Shown: in pieces, positions 45,401 to 57,400 of the stretch
Layout: each line of letters starts with the position of its first letter
How positions within the stretch are numbered: the first letter of the stretch is position 1
Source: Elephas maximus indicus
Lineage: Eukaryota > Chordata > Mammalia > Proboscidea > Elephantidae
DNA: 64,000 nt
Assembly: GCF_024166365.1 (NCBI RefSeq)
Contig: NC_064822.1
Span: 108,496,823 to 108,560,822 of the forward strand
Reading direction: 5' to 3'
Notes under the pieces: generated by a model
Database searches by the model: none
Told to the model about the DNA's origin: nothing
Seen by the model: the letters and a program-made list of their open reading frames with translations, nothing else
Program-made: the position numbers and the translations under genes

Positions 45401-48400
45401 AGTCACAATTTTGAAAAATCATAATAAAAAAAAATTTTACACGTTAAAAAAAAGTAGTTGCTAAATCAAACATCTCAGAAGCTATACGAGTGGATATAGT
45501 AGGAGTATAAGATTGCTCTCCCCACTTTTACTGTCCAAAAGGGGACTATTGAACATCCTTCTAGACCCTTTTCCATGCATAAATGTATAATGTATGTTTA
45601 ACCAAAACGGGCTCATGTGGTATGTATTATGCAACTTTTTTAAATTTTTTCATTAACTATTGGGTTCTTCCTTGCCATTATATCGTGCCTTCTCCTTATT
45701 GATATCTGCATAGTATTTCTTCATATCGGTGTGGGATAATCCAATCCCTTATAGCCATTATGTTTTTCCCCTTAAAAATGTATTTAACAGTTTTCATTGT
45801 ACAGTTCTGTGAATTCCTGAGTATTGGTGAATAATCTTTCTCTTGCTTTTTTAAAACAGCAAAAAAGAAGAATAAGAAGGGGAAGACTATCTCCCTAACA
45901 GATTTCCTGGCTGAGGATGGGGGGACTGGTGGAGGAAGCACCTATGTCCCCAAACCAGTCAGCTGGGCTGATGAAACAGATGACCTGGAAGGAGATGGTA
46001 ATTTTTGTTTTGTTTTCCATCATGCTTGGAATTTTCTTTATCTTCTAGATAAAACTTATTCCATAATAACTTATGAATCACTAAAAATAAGTTTCTTTTC
46101 TTACAAGATTCACATTTGTTGTTAAACTGAGTTCTAGATAGTTAAAATGTCAATCATTGGACTTGCCAAAGATTTCAGTTTTTTATAGAACTATAGGCAT
46201 AGCTTGTCCTAGAGGTATTCAGAAGTTTATAATTTAAGAGGAACTTACTCATAGAGCTCAACTCTTAGGTTTATGTTACAGGAATGCGGTAGAGCCTGAA
46301 GTGGGGATTCGGAAGAGTTTAGCGCTGATTCTGGCACTTGCATTAATAAGATGTTCCTTTTTTTAAGCTACTATTCTTTTAGGCCTCATTTCCTTCGTTT
46401 GAAAAGTAAGGACTAGATTATCTTTTTTAAAATTCCTTCCAGGTCTAAAATTCCGTTATATCCTCATTTTTTTTTTTAAAGCTACCTTGCAGTGTAACCT
46501 GTAAGTGGTGTGTACTCAGAGCCAAGGAGTAATTCTAGGAAGTATGTGACGTCACAGTGTCTCTGAGTAATGAACATGGTCTGAGGAAAAGAATGGGTGT
46601 ACTAATTAAGGTGGGGAAATGTAAGAAGGGTCATTGGGGTGTTATTTGGACAAGCCCTGTGCCTTCAGGGAGTAGCCAGAGATAGGCAGGAACTGCTCTT
46701 TATAATTATCCTGTATGACATAAACCTGATTGGCATCGTGTTTTACTAAAAGCTTCTACTACATACTGGAACAATTCTTTTGTGACCTATTTTCATAATG
46801 AAAATAAATATTTCTTACACACCAACTCCTCACTTAGCACCTATCATTATCCAACATTTTGCATTTGCAACAATAGTAAGAAATCTGCTATACAACTATT
46901 TTGTGCATTAACGAGGTGGCGAGCATGGTGGCAATGGCTGCAGAGCCTCTCCCTGGAGGAGGGTCTCAGGAGGGTCTCCAGGATGCTGTGCCTCAGTGCC
47001 CTGCTCCCACCTGCCAGTGGCGGCGGTATGTCTAGCTGTTCCCTCTGTGCCCGTCTAACACAGGCAGCACCGAGCCAGGGCACCTGTGGATTCTTACCTC
47101 CTGTGCAGCCCGAGGCCCTGCAGCTCAAAATTGCTGTGGGTTGGGAAGGGAGGAAAGAAAGAGGCATTGTAAGAAATGCGTGTGAGTTTAATGGCATCCC
47201 AAAGTGAGCTGAACTGAGCTTGAAGCCTCTGTCTTAGTGGGAACGGGTGCGTGGCCAGACCTGGAGGGCAGAGCAGGCTTTGGGGATCATGGACTGGGAG
47301 TACAGAGCTTGCCAGGTGTAGGAGTGGAGCCCTGCAGGCATCTCCTCCCTCCACCCCACTCCACCCCACCCCCATGGAAGCTCTAATGAGCACATCAGTA
47401 AATCTTAGCTGTTATTATTCCTGTGAGCATATCTTCCAAAGAAATGGACAAATGGATGGTCTGAAAATGGAGGGAAATCCTCCATTTTTGCATAACGACC
47501 TGGTCTTTGGAACCTAACTGTGGATAAGTGAGGAGTGGATATAGATCTTACTTTCCATAAAGTAGTGAAATTGAAATTGATGAGCAGGGCTGTAGAAAAG
47601 GATTTATTTGAATTTTTTTTAAGAGGGAGGATGACAAAAAATTTTTTTAATTTTCTCCAGCCTAAAGGTAGGAAAATGAGAATTGTCAGTAGTGGTTAAA
47701 TATATTTGAATTACAGGTTGAATCTTAGCCCTACTGCTTTACCATCTGTGTGACTTTGGGCTAGTGAGTAAGCCTTTCTGAAATCGCAGTTTTTCTTTAC
47801 TGTAGAGTGGAGAACAACCTCAGAAGATGTTCAAAAGATACGATAGAAAGTACCTGGCATATAGTGTTCCATAAGTTGTAGTGGTTATTACCCTCATTTT
47901 TTTGTTGTTGTTGCATAAGGAGTGAGAAGTATAATAATTCTGTTTACAAAAGCCTGAGCCTCTAAAGACCTTGAAATACTTTTGTCTTTTCAAATTGTTA
48001 TTCTGATTTCTACCATCATTTAAGAAGTATTTTCTCTTTGTAAAGTACCCTTATTCCATTTTCTGATAAAGCTTGTTTAATACTTGGCATTTAGCATTGA
48101 TCCTCTTGTTCTGTGATGCTGGTAAAGGAGGTTTCTTCTAATATCTTCTATCTACTTCTCTGTCCTAGTTTCAACCACTTGGCACAGTAACGACGATGAC
48201 GTGTATAGGGCACCTCCAATTGACCGTTCTATCCTGCCCACTGCTCCACGGGCTGCTCGGGAACCCAATATCGACCGGAGCCGTCTTCCCAAATCACCAC
48301 CCTACACTGCTTTTCTAGGGAATCTGCCCTACGATGTGACAGAAGACTCCATTAAGGAATTCTTTAGAGGATTAAATGTAAGTTTTTGCAGTTAACTAGA

Positions 48401-51400
48401 TGTGAGGGGTAGCATATTGATAGTGACTGCCACTGAATTGCTATGTTGAAAAAGATCCTGGGGTTGTGACTAGGTTTGAAAGAAAAGAAATGTGTATGCA
48501 GTTGATGAGGTGGTGTTTAGGGCCTTTGGGAATGTTGTGATCCTGCACCAATCAATCAGTCTTATCAGCAGAATTAATAATGCCTTATTGATACAGAGAG
48601 GATCTGAGAAGCCTACGCCCTTTCTCATTAAGAAATTTAAAGGTGAAGATACCCGATTATGTCAAAACATGGAAAGAAAATTTATCTGAACTTAGCCATT
48701 CTGTTACTGACATTCAAGCTTATATCTAAATTACTTCTTGATTCTTTCTATGAATATATTGAGCAGATGTGTAGTTAGTATTACAGAAGAATTTGCTGAG
48801 ATGGTTACTAAAGGTTTTGTGAGCTTAGTGCCACATATAACGGTATTGGCAGTGTTCATAGGCTTGCTTTAAAAAGCTGAAGGCAGGATATGTGGAGACA
48901 GTAGTGTACGAGATTTCAGAGAGATTAAAAAAGCGAGTATAGAAATGCTCAGAAGTCCCTTTGCCCAGATTTCATTAAAAAGTACTTAGAAAATCAAAAT
49001 AAAAGTATGAGTAACAAGCAAGCCTATGTCCAGTTCTGTTGGGGTTTTCTCCAGAGTCTTGACCAACGAGAAGACGTTTGAAAGTACCTTTCCCCTCTGA
49101 ATCTGTTTCCTCCTTTACTCTTGCTGTGCTTTTTGATTCCCTAGATCTTGTTCTCTATAATGGGCCACCGATTTCTGTAGTTGGCTTTTCTGATTCAGTT
49201 TTTTGGCTGTTACCTACAAATCTTCTCTATATAATCATATAACTAAAAGGCTGGCCTGTTTTTTATTTCACTCTTGTGGCTTTTTTAATAAAATAGTGAC
49301 TACCCTCTGGCCTGTTGAGGCTATTCACAGAATTGGTTTCTGTAGCCAGCTCCCCGTTTCATATTTTGCTCCTTTTCCTACTTGAGTCGTGAGTTGAGTT
49401 AAACTAGAATTTGAAAGAGTCTATACCAAAATCTATATCTCAGGAGCCAGAGTAAAGTATCAAATCAATAATGCATAAGATGAACTTGAATATATGCAAA
49501 ATGCTGAAGAAATGAAGACGTAAAATAAAGGAAAAGAAACATGGAGAGTGTCAGAAAGATGGAAAGAATATAAATATAGTGAAAAGTATTTGAAAAACAT
49601 CTGAAATTGGAAATGGAAAGTGTATACCATATTGTAAATAATAAAGATTAGTACCAGGAAATGTTATATGAAACTTAAGGCTAAGGAAAGACTCCTGCAA
49701 GTTGCAATTAGAAAACACAAGTTAGCCTCAAATTAAAACCAGGTTAGTATGAATTTCTTCCTGTACTTCAAAAAGGGTAAGGATTCAATGGTTTTCCATC
49801 TTAGAATTTAGCAGAGGGTAGGGGGAGGGGTTACAGGCCAGTGTTTGATAAAGCCTGGCTATTGTTAATGTAGGAGCCCTGGTGGCCCAAGGGTTAAGCA
49901 CGTGGCTGCTAACAAAAGGTTGGTGGTTCAAATCCTCCCAGTGGCATCACAGAAGAAAGCCCTGGTGATCTGCTCCCATAAAGATTACAGCCTAGAAAAC
50001 CCTATGGGGTGGTTGTGCTCCATCACATGGAGTCGCTATGAGTCTAAACAGGCGCCCAACAACAGTAACATTGTTAGTATATAAAGTTCATCAGATACGT
50101 AAGTTCTCCGGAAAATAAACTGCCCAGAAAACTTTGGCAAAAAATGGTTCTAATTTCTGAGAGATGAGAATTGGAAATATATACTGAAACCAACTAAAAA
50201 CATAGATGCATGATGAAGAAGTAACTAAACTAATTCTGGAATGGGCAATTGCTCTTAGTTGGGGGGAGAGGACACAAAAAGCTAGAAAGTTGGACTCAGG
50301 CAGAGTCAGAGGATACAAGGAGTACACTGAATTCATGTTCAATTTTTTTTCAAGGGTTAAATTAATATGGTTTGATATTCAAAAGGTATAACGGCGTGTA
50401 CTAAAGTCTCTCTTCTATCCTTTTGTCAGTTTTCCCCTTGAAAACAACCAGGTTCTTATGTATTGAGGGAAATTTATTGTATATACAGCAAAAAAAAAAA
50501 AAAAGACAAATGAAAAAGACTATCAAACGGAAACATTTTCTGTTTCTTTACTCTTTCAGATCAGTGCAGTGCGCTTACCACGTGAACCCAGCAACCCAGA
50601 GAGATTAAAAGGTTTTGGTTACGCTGAGTTTGAGGACCTGGATTCCCTGCTCAGCGCCTTGAGCCTCAATGAAGAGGTACAGAAAGTAAAGGGAGGGAGG
50701 TGGGCGCTAGTGAGATTTCTAGTGTTTACTAATCAGACTGATATTTAGGTTGGGTCAATAACTTCCTTTTAAAGATTTTTGTAATATCTACCCCAAAAAG
50801 CCTGGATTATTTAATAATGTATCACTAAACATTCAATCCCTAGCAAATTACACCTCACTTCAGCAGTTTCAGCATGCCCCGATAATTCATGGAGGTGTTT
50901 AGGTGAAAAATTGTAGAAGAAACTCACCATGCCAAGTCTTTAATAAAAGCTTCATGTTCGTTTATTCACAGCCTTGCTTTGGCTCTCATGGCTTTTATTA
51001 ATCAGTTTAGTATTAAAAGGCACTGTCTCATTTTTGGAGAAATATTTTTTTATATTTCTCATTGGAGTATCATTTTTAATATATGCCCCTAGAAGTGTTT
51101 CACAGGAGAATGACAATGTAGACATGCAGTCTTCTGCTTTTCAGCACTACCCTTAACTGTTTTTCAATCCAGAGACAAGAGAGGTTCAAGAGGGAGAGGA
51201 GATTTAGCTGTTAATACATGAGGCAAATGAGAACTAATTGAATTGTAATGGTTAAGTGATTGGTGTCATCTAGCGATTCTTAGATTGGCCCAAGCAACAA
51301 GTGGAAGCATTTAGTTATCTGTTAGTAATGGAAGTTCCTAATCCAGTAACTGCTTTTTTACCTCTGGTCACTTTAGAAATCAAACTAATTATGTTGGAAA

Positions 51401-54400
51401 GGAAAAGGCTTTTTTTCCTCCTCTAACTCCGGGAACCCTTCTTTGTTGAGGAGACAGTTTCCTGTGCCATAATTCTGTAGTTGAAATCTGCCTTTTAACA
51501 TGAAGATTGAAGTCAGTAGTCCTTATAAATATTTTTGCTGTCTCATAATTAAGTACCATCACAATAATTGAAGTAAATGTCAAATGGGTATGAAAAATTG
51601 TGTGAATAGTTAAATACATGCAAGGCTGTAGGGTTGTTCAAGTTCTCAGATCATTTTTATATTTTATTCACATAGCTCATCTTTAACTTGACTTTCCTTA
51701 GTCCGGATAAGAAAAGGAATACCACACAATTGTTATTATTTGAAATTTGTTGGATTGACTATTACTTAAAATATTGCCATGGTCTAGATTTAATATAATT
51801 CTAGATGTTCGTAACTTAAGCTCATTGTTACCCTTCTTCAACTGGAGACTCTACTACGAAATGAGGAAAAATGAGTAGTAGAATAATGAGGTTCAAAGTA
51901 TGTAAATAATGATGTGGGAAAGGGAAATCAGAGGGTATCCGTGGAGGAACTGATTTATCCGAAGGTAATAATGTCGAGTGAAAGAACCTGAGATTTTGGA
52001 CAAGAGACCATGCTTTATGCAACTTCGCTAGTGCATAGTAATGGCTCTATAAATGTTAAGATGGTTAACCTTAAATTCATTTAAAACCAATTTAAACCTT
52101 AATCCTTAGGAATTACTAAGGGATTATTTCCATTTTCAAGCCTTTATAAAGGATTCTTTAGCTAACAGGTGGGAGTGTTAGCTAGATTACAGTGTTTTTC
52201 CTTTATCTTCCTTCCCCCAGTGCTTCTGCTATGCCCAGACGTTCAAGGTCAATCATGGGATTTGTGCATAATGGGGCAAAAGGTTGGTTAATATGGTCCT
52301 ATGCTCTCAGTCTCTAGGTAACAGGAGAATTCGAGTGGATGTTGCTGATCAAGCACAGGATAAAGGTAAGAAAGCTGGTAGAAATTTTCCTGTTTTTGTC
52401 ATGGTCCTAGGATGACAAAGCAGAGGTGTTCTTTCCCAGAAATTTTTAATAGAGGTAGACAATGGTGGGCCTACTTGAATCTAGAGTAGTGGTTCTCAAC
52501 GAGGGAGAGGTTTGCCCTATAGGAAACTGTTGGCAATGTTTGGAGACATTTTTGGTTGTCACGACAGAGGGACATGCTACTGGATCTAATAGGTAGAATC
52601 TGGGCATGCTGCTAAACATCTTACAGTGCACAGAATAGCTCCCCCCAACAAAGAATTGTCCAGGCCAAATGACAAGATGGAGAAGCCCTGATCCGGGTGT
52701 TAATGTTATAAATGTGTTAGGTACGGAGCAGTACGCTGGGCACATGAAAGACATAATTCATGGATGTGTCGGGCTCCTGGCCTACACAGAACATGGGATA
52801 GAAAAGGTCCAAACCAGTAGCAGTAAATGTGAGGAAGAGAATCATTCAGTTGAGTTGGGGGCTGGGCAACTTCGTGATGAGGCCGTGATATAAAAGAAAT
52901 ACAGTACAGTAAGGGAGTTTTTTTACACCTGTGAGAGGTATTAAGGAACCCTGGTGGTGCAGTGGTCAGGCACTCAGCTGTTAATGGAGAGGTCGGCCGT
53001 TCAAACCCCCCAGCCACTCTGTGGGAGAAAGATGGGCCAGTCTGCTTCCATAAAGATTTGTACATTTGGAAACCCTATGGGGCAGTTCTACTCTGTCCTG
53101 TAAGGTCACTGTGAGTTGAAATTGACTTGACAGCAATGGGTTTTTGTTCTGTTTTGTTTTGTTTTTTGAGAGATATTTGGCAAAAATTTTGTGAGCTAAT
53201 TTACGTTTTTTTGTTGTTTTAATATATAGACAGGGATGATCGTTCTTTTGGCCGAGATAGAAATCGGGATTCTGACAAAACAGATACAGACTGGAGGGCC
53301 CGTCCAACCACAGACAGCTTTGATGACTACCCCCCTAGAAGAGGTGATGATAGCTTTGGAGACAGTAAGTTCATTTTATAAAGTTCATTTCTTTCATGCT
53401 TGGGGGTTTAGCAATAGTACAAATGTGTTGATGTAAATGATCACATTAGCAGATAGAAGAGGTAAAAGCAATAGATACAGAAAACATATTGATAATTTGG
53501 TAATATCCAAAATAATTGATACAGACACAGAAAAGAACTAGTAAATTCATAATTTAAAAAGTAAAAACCTTACCAAAGAATAGATGGTACATTTCTTAAC
53601 TTGATGGTTGGTATATACAGTGAAACATTAGAAACATTCCCTTTAAAATCAGGAATAAGACAAGGACATCTGCTATTCAACATTGTACTTAAGCTCCTCC
53701 TAGCCAGCATAATAAAAAAAAATGTGTAATTATCAGACATAATTGGGGGTGGGCAGGTTGAGACAGTTGTTTATAAAGAAATCCAGCAGATACTATGAAG
53801 CAAACTGTTTGAACCTAATAAGCATTGAGCAAAAATTGCCAGGGCAAGAGCAGTATACAAAAATTGGTTGGGATACTGTGTACTAGCAGCAAACAATTAA
53901 AATGTAACTTTTTTTAATTTTATTCTTAATTTTATTTTTGTCGAAAGTATACACAGCAAAACCTAGTCCCATTCCTCAGTTTCTAGACATAATAATTAAT
54001 GGCATTGGTTACATTTTTCACATTGTATCACCATTCTTGTTATTTGTGTTCTAGTTGTTTCACTTCCTTCTCCTTAATCTCCCTGCCCCCCAGTCTTCTC
54101 GTCTATTCTTTAAAATAGCCGCTGGCCCTTTGGTCTTACTGATTTTTTTCTTTTTTAAAGAAACTCAGTACTCGAGGATGACAGTCTTTATTTTGGGGCT
54201 AAACTGTAGTTTAGTTTAAAGGTGACTCGAGGGGATAATTTGAATTCAAGGCTTGAAGAGTAACTCAGGGCCATAGTCTCAGGGACTTGTCCAATCTCAG
54301 TAGGTCCACTAAGTCTGGATTCATTAAGAATTTGAAGTTCTGTTCCACGTGTTTTTCCCTTTTTATCAGGATTCATCCATTGTGTTCCTGATGAGGCACC

Positions 54401-57400
54401 ATCTAGTTCTTCTGGTCTCAAAGTGTAGGAAGCAGTGGTTCACGTAGACAGTCCTGTAGTCCAGCCCTTCTCTGATTCTTTTCCTTATTTCTCTTTTGTT
54501 CCAGACAAATAAAGATCAATAGTTGTATCTTAGATGACTGCTCCTAAGCTTTTAAGACCCCAGATAGTACTTATCATACTGGAAGGTAGAATATAAACTT
54601 TTTAAAACCTGTCAGTTGATTGGATTGTACCACAAGACCATGGCCCTAAGCCTCCAGACTAAAAGAATTGATCCCATGAGATAATTTTTATGTCTGATGA
54701 GTATCAGCATCTGTAGGTTCCGCCCTTTTTTCTTGTTTTCATTGTTAAAATATAATTTTTAAGATGTTTTAAAGTAACAGAAGATTCATTCACTTAAAAA
54801 GTACTAAATGTCAACCATGTGCCAGATACTGTTCTAGTCTAAGTATACAGCAGTGAACAAAACAGATCAAAAGTCCTACCTTAATTGGGCATACTTTGTA
54901 GGAGGGAGAGAGAGACAATGTATAAATGAATAAAATGTATGGTAGTTTGGACAGAGAAGGGGACTAGCAAGTGTCATGGGGGGGAGTTAGGGGTGAGTTA
55001 CAACTTTTACATACACCACCTAAATCCAGGAAAAGGTTTGTAAAACATTTATGTAGAAAATTATGCAACTTCGCTAAAATACATCAAAAAAGGCTCAACA
55101 CTAAAAGTAATTAAAAAAAAAAAAAAGAGAGACCTATATGGTGAAGAAAAGGGAGAGAAGTGATTTGTCCAAAAAACGCAGTAGGTTTTGGCATAACATA
55201 CATGTAACAAATAGGAATAAAATTAAAAGCCTGTTATGTTGGGGGGGGAGCACATATGTCAGTATTATTATATGCTGTTAATTAATATATAAGTTCTAAA
55301 AATTGGAAAGTATGCTTGGTAATATACCCCCCTCCGTCATTTTTGCTGATGGGGGTAGTAGGGGTCCTTTAGCTGTATATATATAGCATTACTTTTAAAT
55401 AACAAAACTGAGGTAAATATGGCAAGTATTGATATCCACTAAACCTGAGAGATGATTTCATAAATTTGTTATAATAACTTCTGTACTTTTCCATATGTTT
55501 GGAATATTAAGTAAAAAGAAATGGAAAGAACAACGTAAATTCACAAACATTTTAATTTTGTAAGACACCTAGCGAGTTCTGTACCAAATAATTGAGGAAG
55601 CAGTACGAGATACAGTTCCTGGTTGAGAGTAGTGTTGACAGTCCTCTTTAGTAAGATGTGGGGGAAGAAAGAACGGGGCAGAGATCAATCAGAAGGAAGC
55701 ATAAATCCGTAAGTTTATATCTGACTTAAATCTTTGGGACCCAACAAAGCTCTGAGAACTATCTAGAGTACTTCGCTTCAGTACCTATACAAGAGGTGTT
55801 CTTTCGTTAACTGGTAGAAATAACTCTTGAAAGAAAAAGCAGACGATCAGAACAAGGGCCCTTTTTATAGTCAAGATGCGTGACCACATTCTCACTTGAA
55901 ATGTTGAGTTTAGAGCAGGCAGGAGTAGCATCTTGCAGGATGGATAGCAAGAAAGAGTGAAGGTGCTGTCATTACCCAAAGCTGCCAGGTATAAGGCCTT
56001 AGGTGATGGCCTCAAAGTCAAATTTCTCATAGCCCAACATGAGTTGGAGACCCCAGACTACAGTGAAACCTGTGAAAGCTGGAACTCACCTGGACTGCCT
56101 TGTTTTTCTGGGTCTTGCTAGTTTTCTGCCTTTCACAGGGTACAGTCTCCACTTTCCTATCACTGTCTAGTGGAAACTGTTTTAGTTGTCCCTTTCTGAC
56201 AGGTTTCTGCCTTACACAGGTTCTGGCTTTCGCAGGTTCTTTTACTGTATACCAAGAGGTCGGTCATTCTTTATCAGAAGGATTCTATGGACATGATGTC
56301 AGAGACTCCTATCCTAAGTGTTAGGCCAAAAAAAAAAACCCCTTTGGGAGGCTCTAAATATTACTGTAAAACCTCAGCAAATATTTGTGCCCTGGCTAAC
56401 TGTCCAGTAACAGCATACTAAGGTGCTTCTTCACCGTGCGTCTGTGTTTTCTCTGTGATTGCAAGCCTGTTAGAATTTTAATATTATGTAAATAATCAAG
56501 TACAGAGTTCATTTTCTGCTCCAGAAATTTAAAATATTGTCAAAGGAAATGCATGGCTGTTTTTTGTTTTGTTTTTTGTAACCTATGTTAGATTTTCTTC
56601 TGTATATAATTATTTTACTAACAGCATGTCCTTTAATTTATGAAAATTAAAATATTAGGAAATGTTACATCTGGTGACATTGACAAAATGTCGTTTCCAA
56701 AATGAAATAAATCATTGTTTAAAAGGAAGTAGTCACAAAAATAAGATCCGTGTGTGGCTTGCACACACAAATTATTAGCCCTGAAAATGTTTTTAAGGTT
56801 GGGGTTTTTTTGTTAGTTGGTTTTGTTTTTAATTTAGTTGTCCTGTATTACAAACAGATTTTTCATATGAAAATCTGCATTTCCAGCTTCTCTTGGAAAA
56901 TTGGAAGATCTGGGTGCCGTCAGTTGGAGCTAAATAACAGCTCTGCTTTCTATAACTGGCTTCTACTGCCCATTTTACCATCTGAGCTACTACACTCTTT
57001 TAAACAAATTTCTGGTATTTGGGGCATCTGATACTGATATAGAGCCCTGGTAGCGCAGTGGTTAAAAGCTTGGGTACTGACCAAAAGGTCGGCAGTTCGA
57101 ATCCACCAGCCAACTCCAGGCTGTTCTACTCTGTCCTATAGGGTTGCCGTAAGTCAAAATCAACTTGATGGCAATGGGTTTGGTTTCACTGGTTTTGGAT
57201 ACTAATATACATCTCTGGCGTAAAATACAGAATATAACGTTTCAAATAATGTGTCATGAACACATTAAATATACCTCTCAATTTTTAATGGCTGCTCTGC
57301 ATGGTTGCCTCATAATTTAAACTATACCTTGTTAGGTGCTCCACAGTTTTACTATTATAAACAGCATTGCAATGAACATTTTTATACACCTATTCTTTGT

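Noticed and set aside
46782..47207. 141-codon open frame and its antisense partner in EIF4B intron 2
   Set aside because: It sits in the GC-rich putative mobile segment, begins in AT-rich intron and has no known domain.
52311..52317. Alternative exon 5 start at the internal TCTCTAG
   Set aside because: It would remove 7 nt and shift the frame within the RRM. Nothing favours it over the upstream acceptor with its longer pyrimidine tract.
57051..57103. tRNA gene suggested by A and B boxes
   Set aside because: The boxes belong to an AfroSINE with flanking duplications. No cloverleaf with a proper acceptor stem follows, and the same holds for all other SINE copies.
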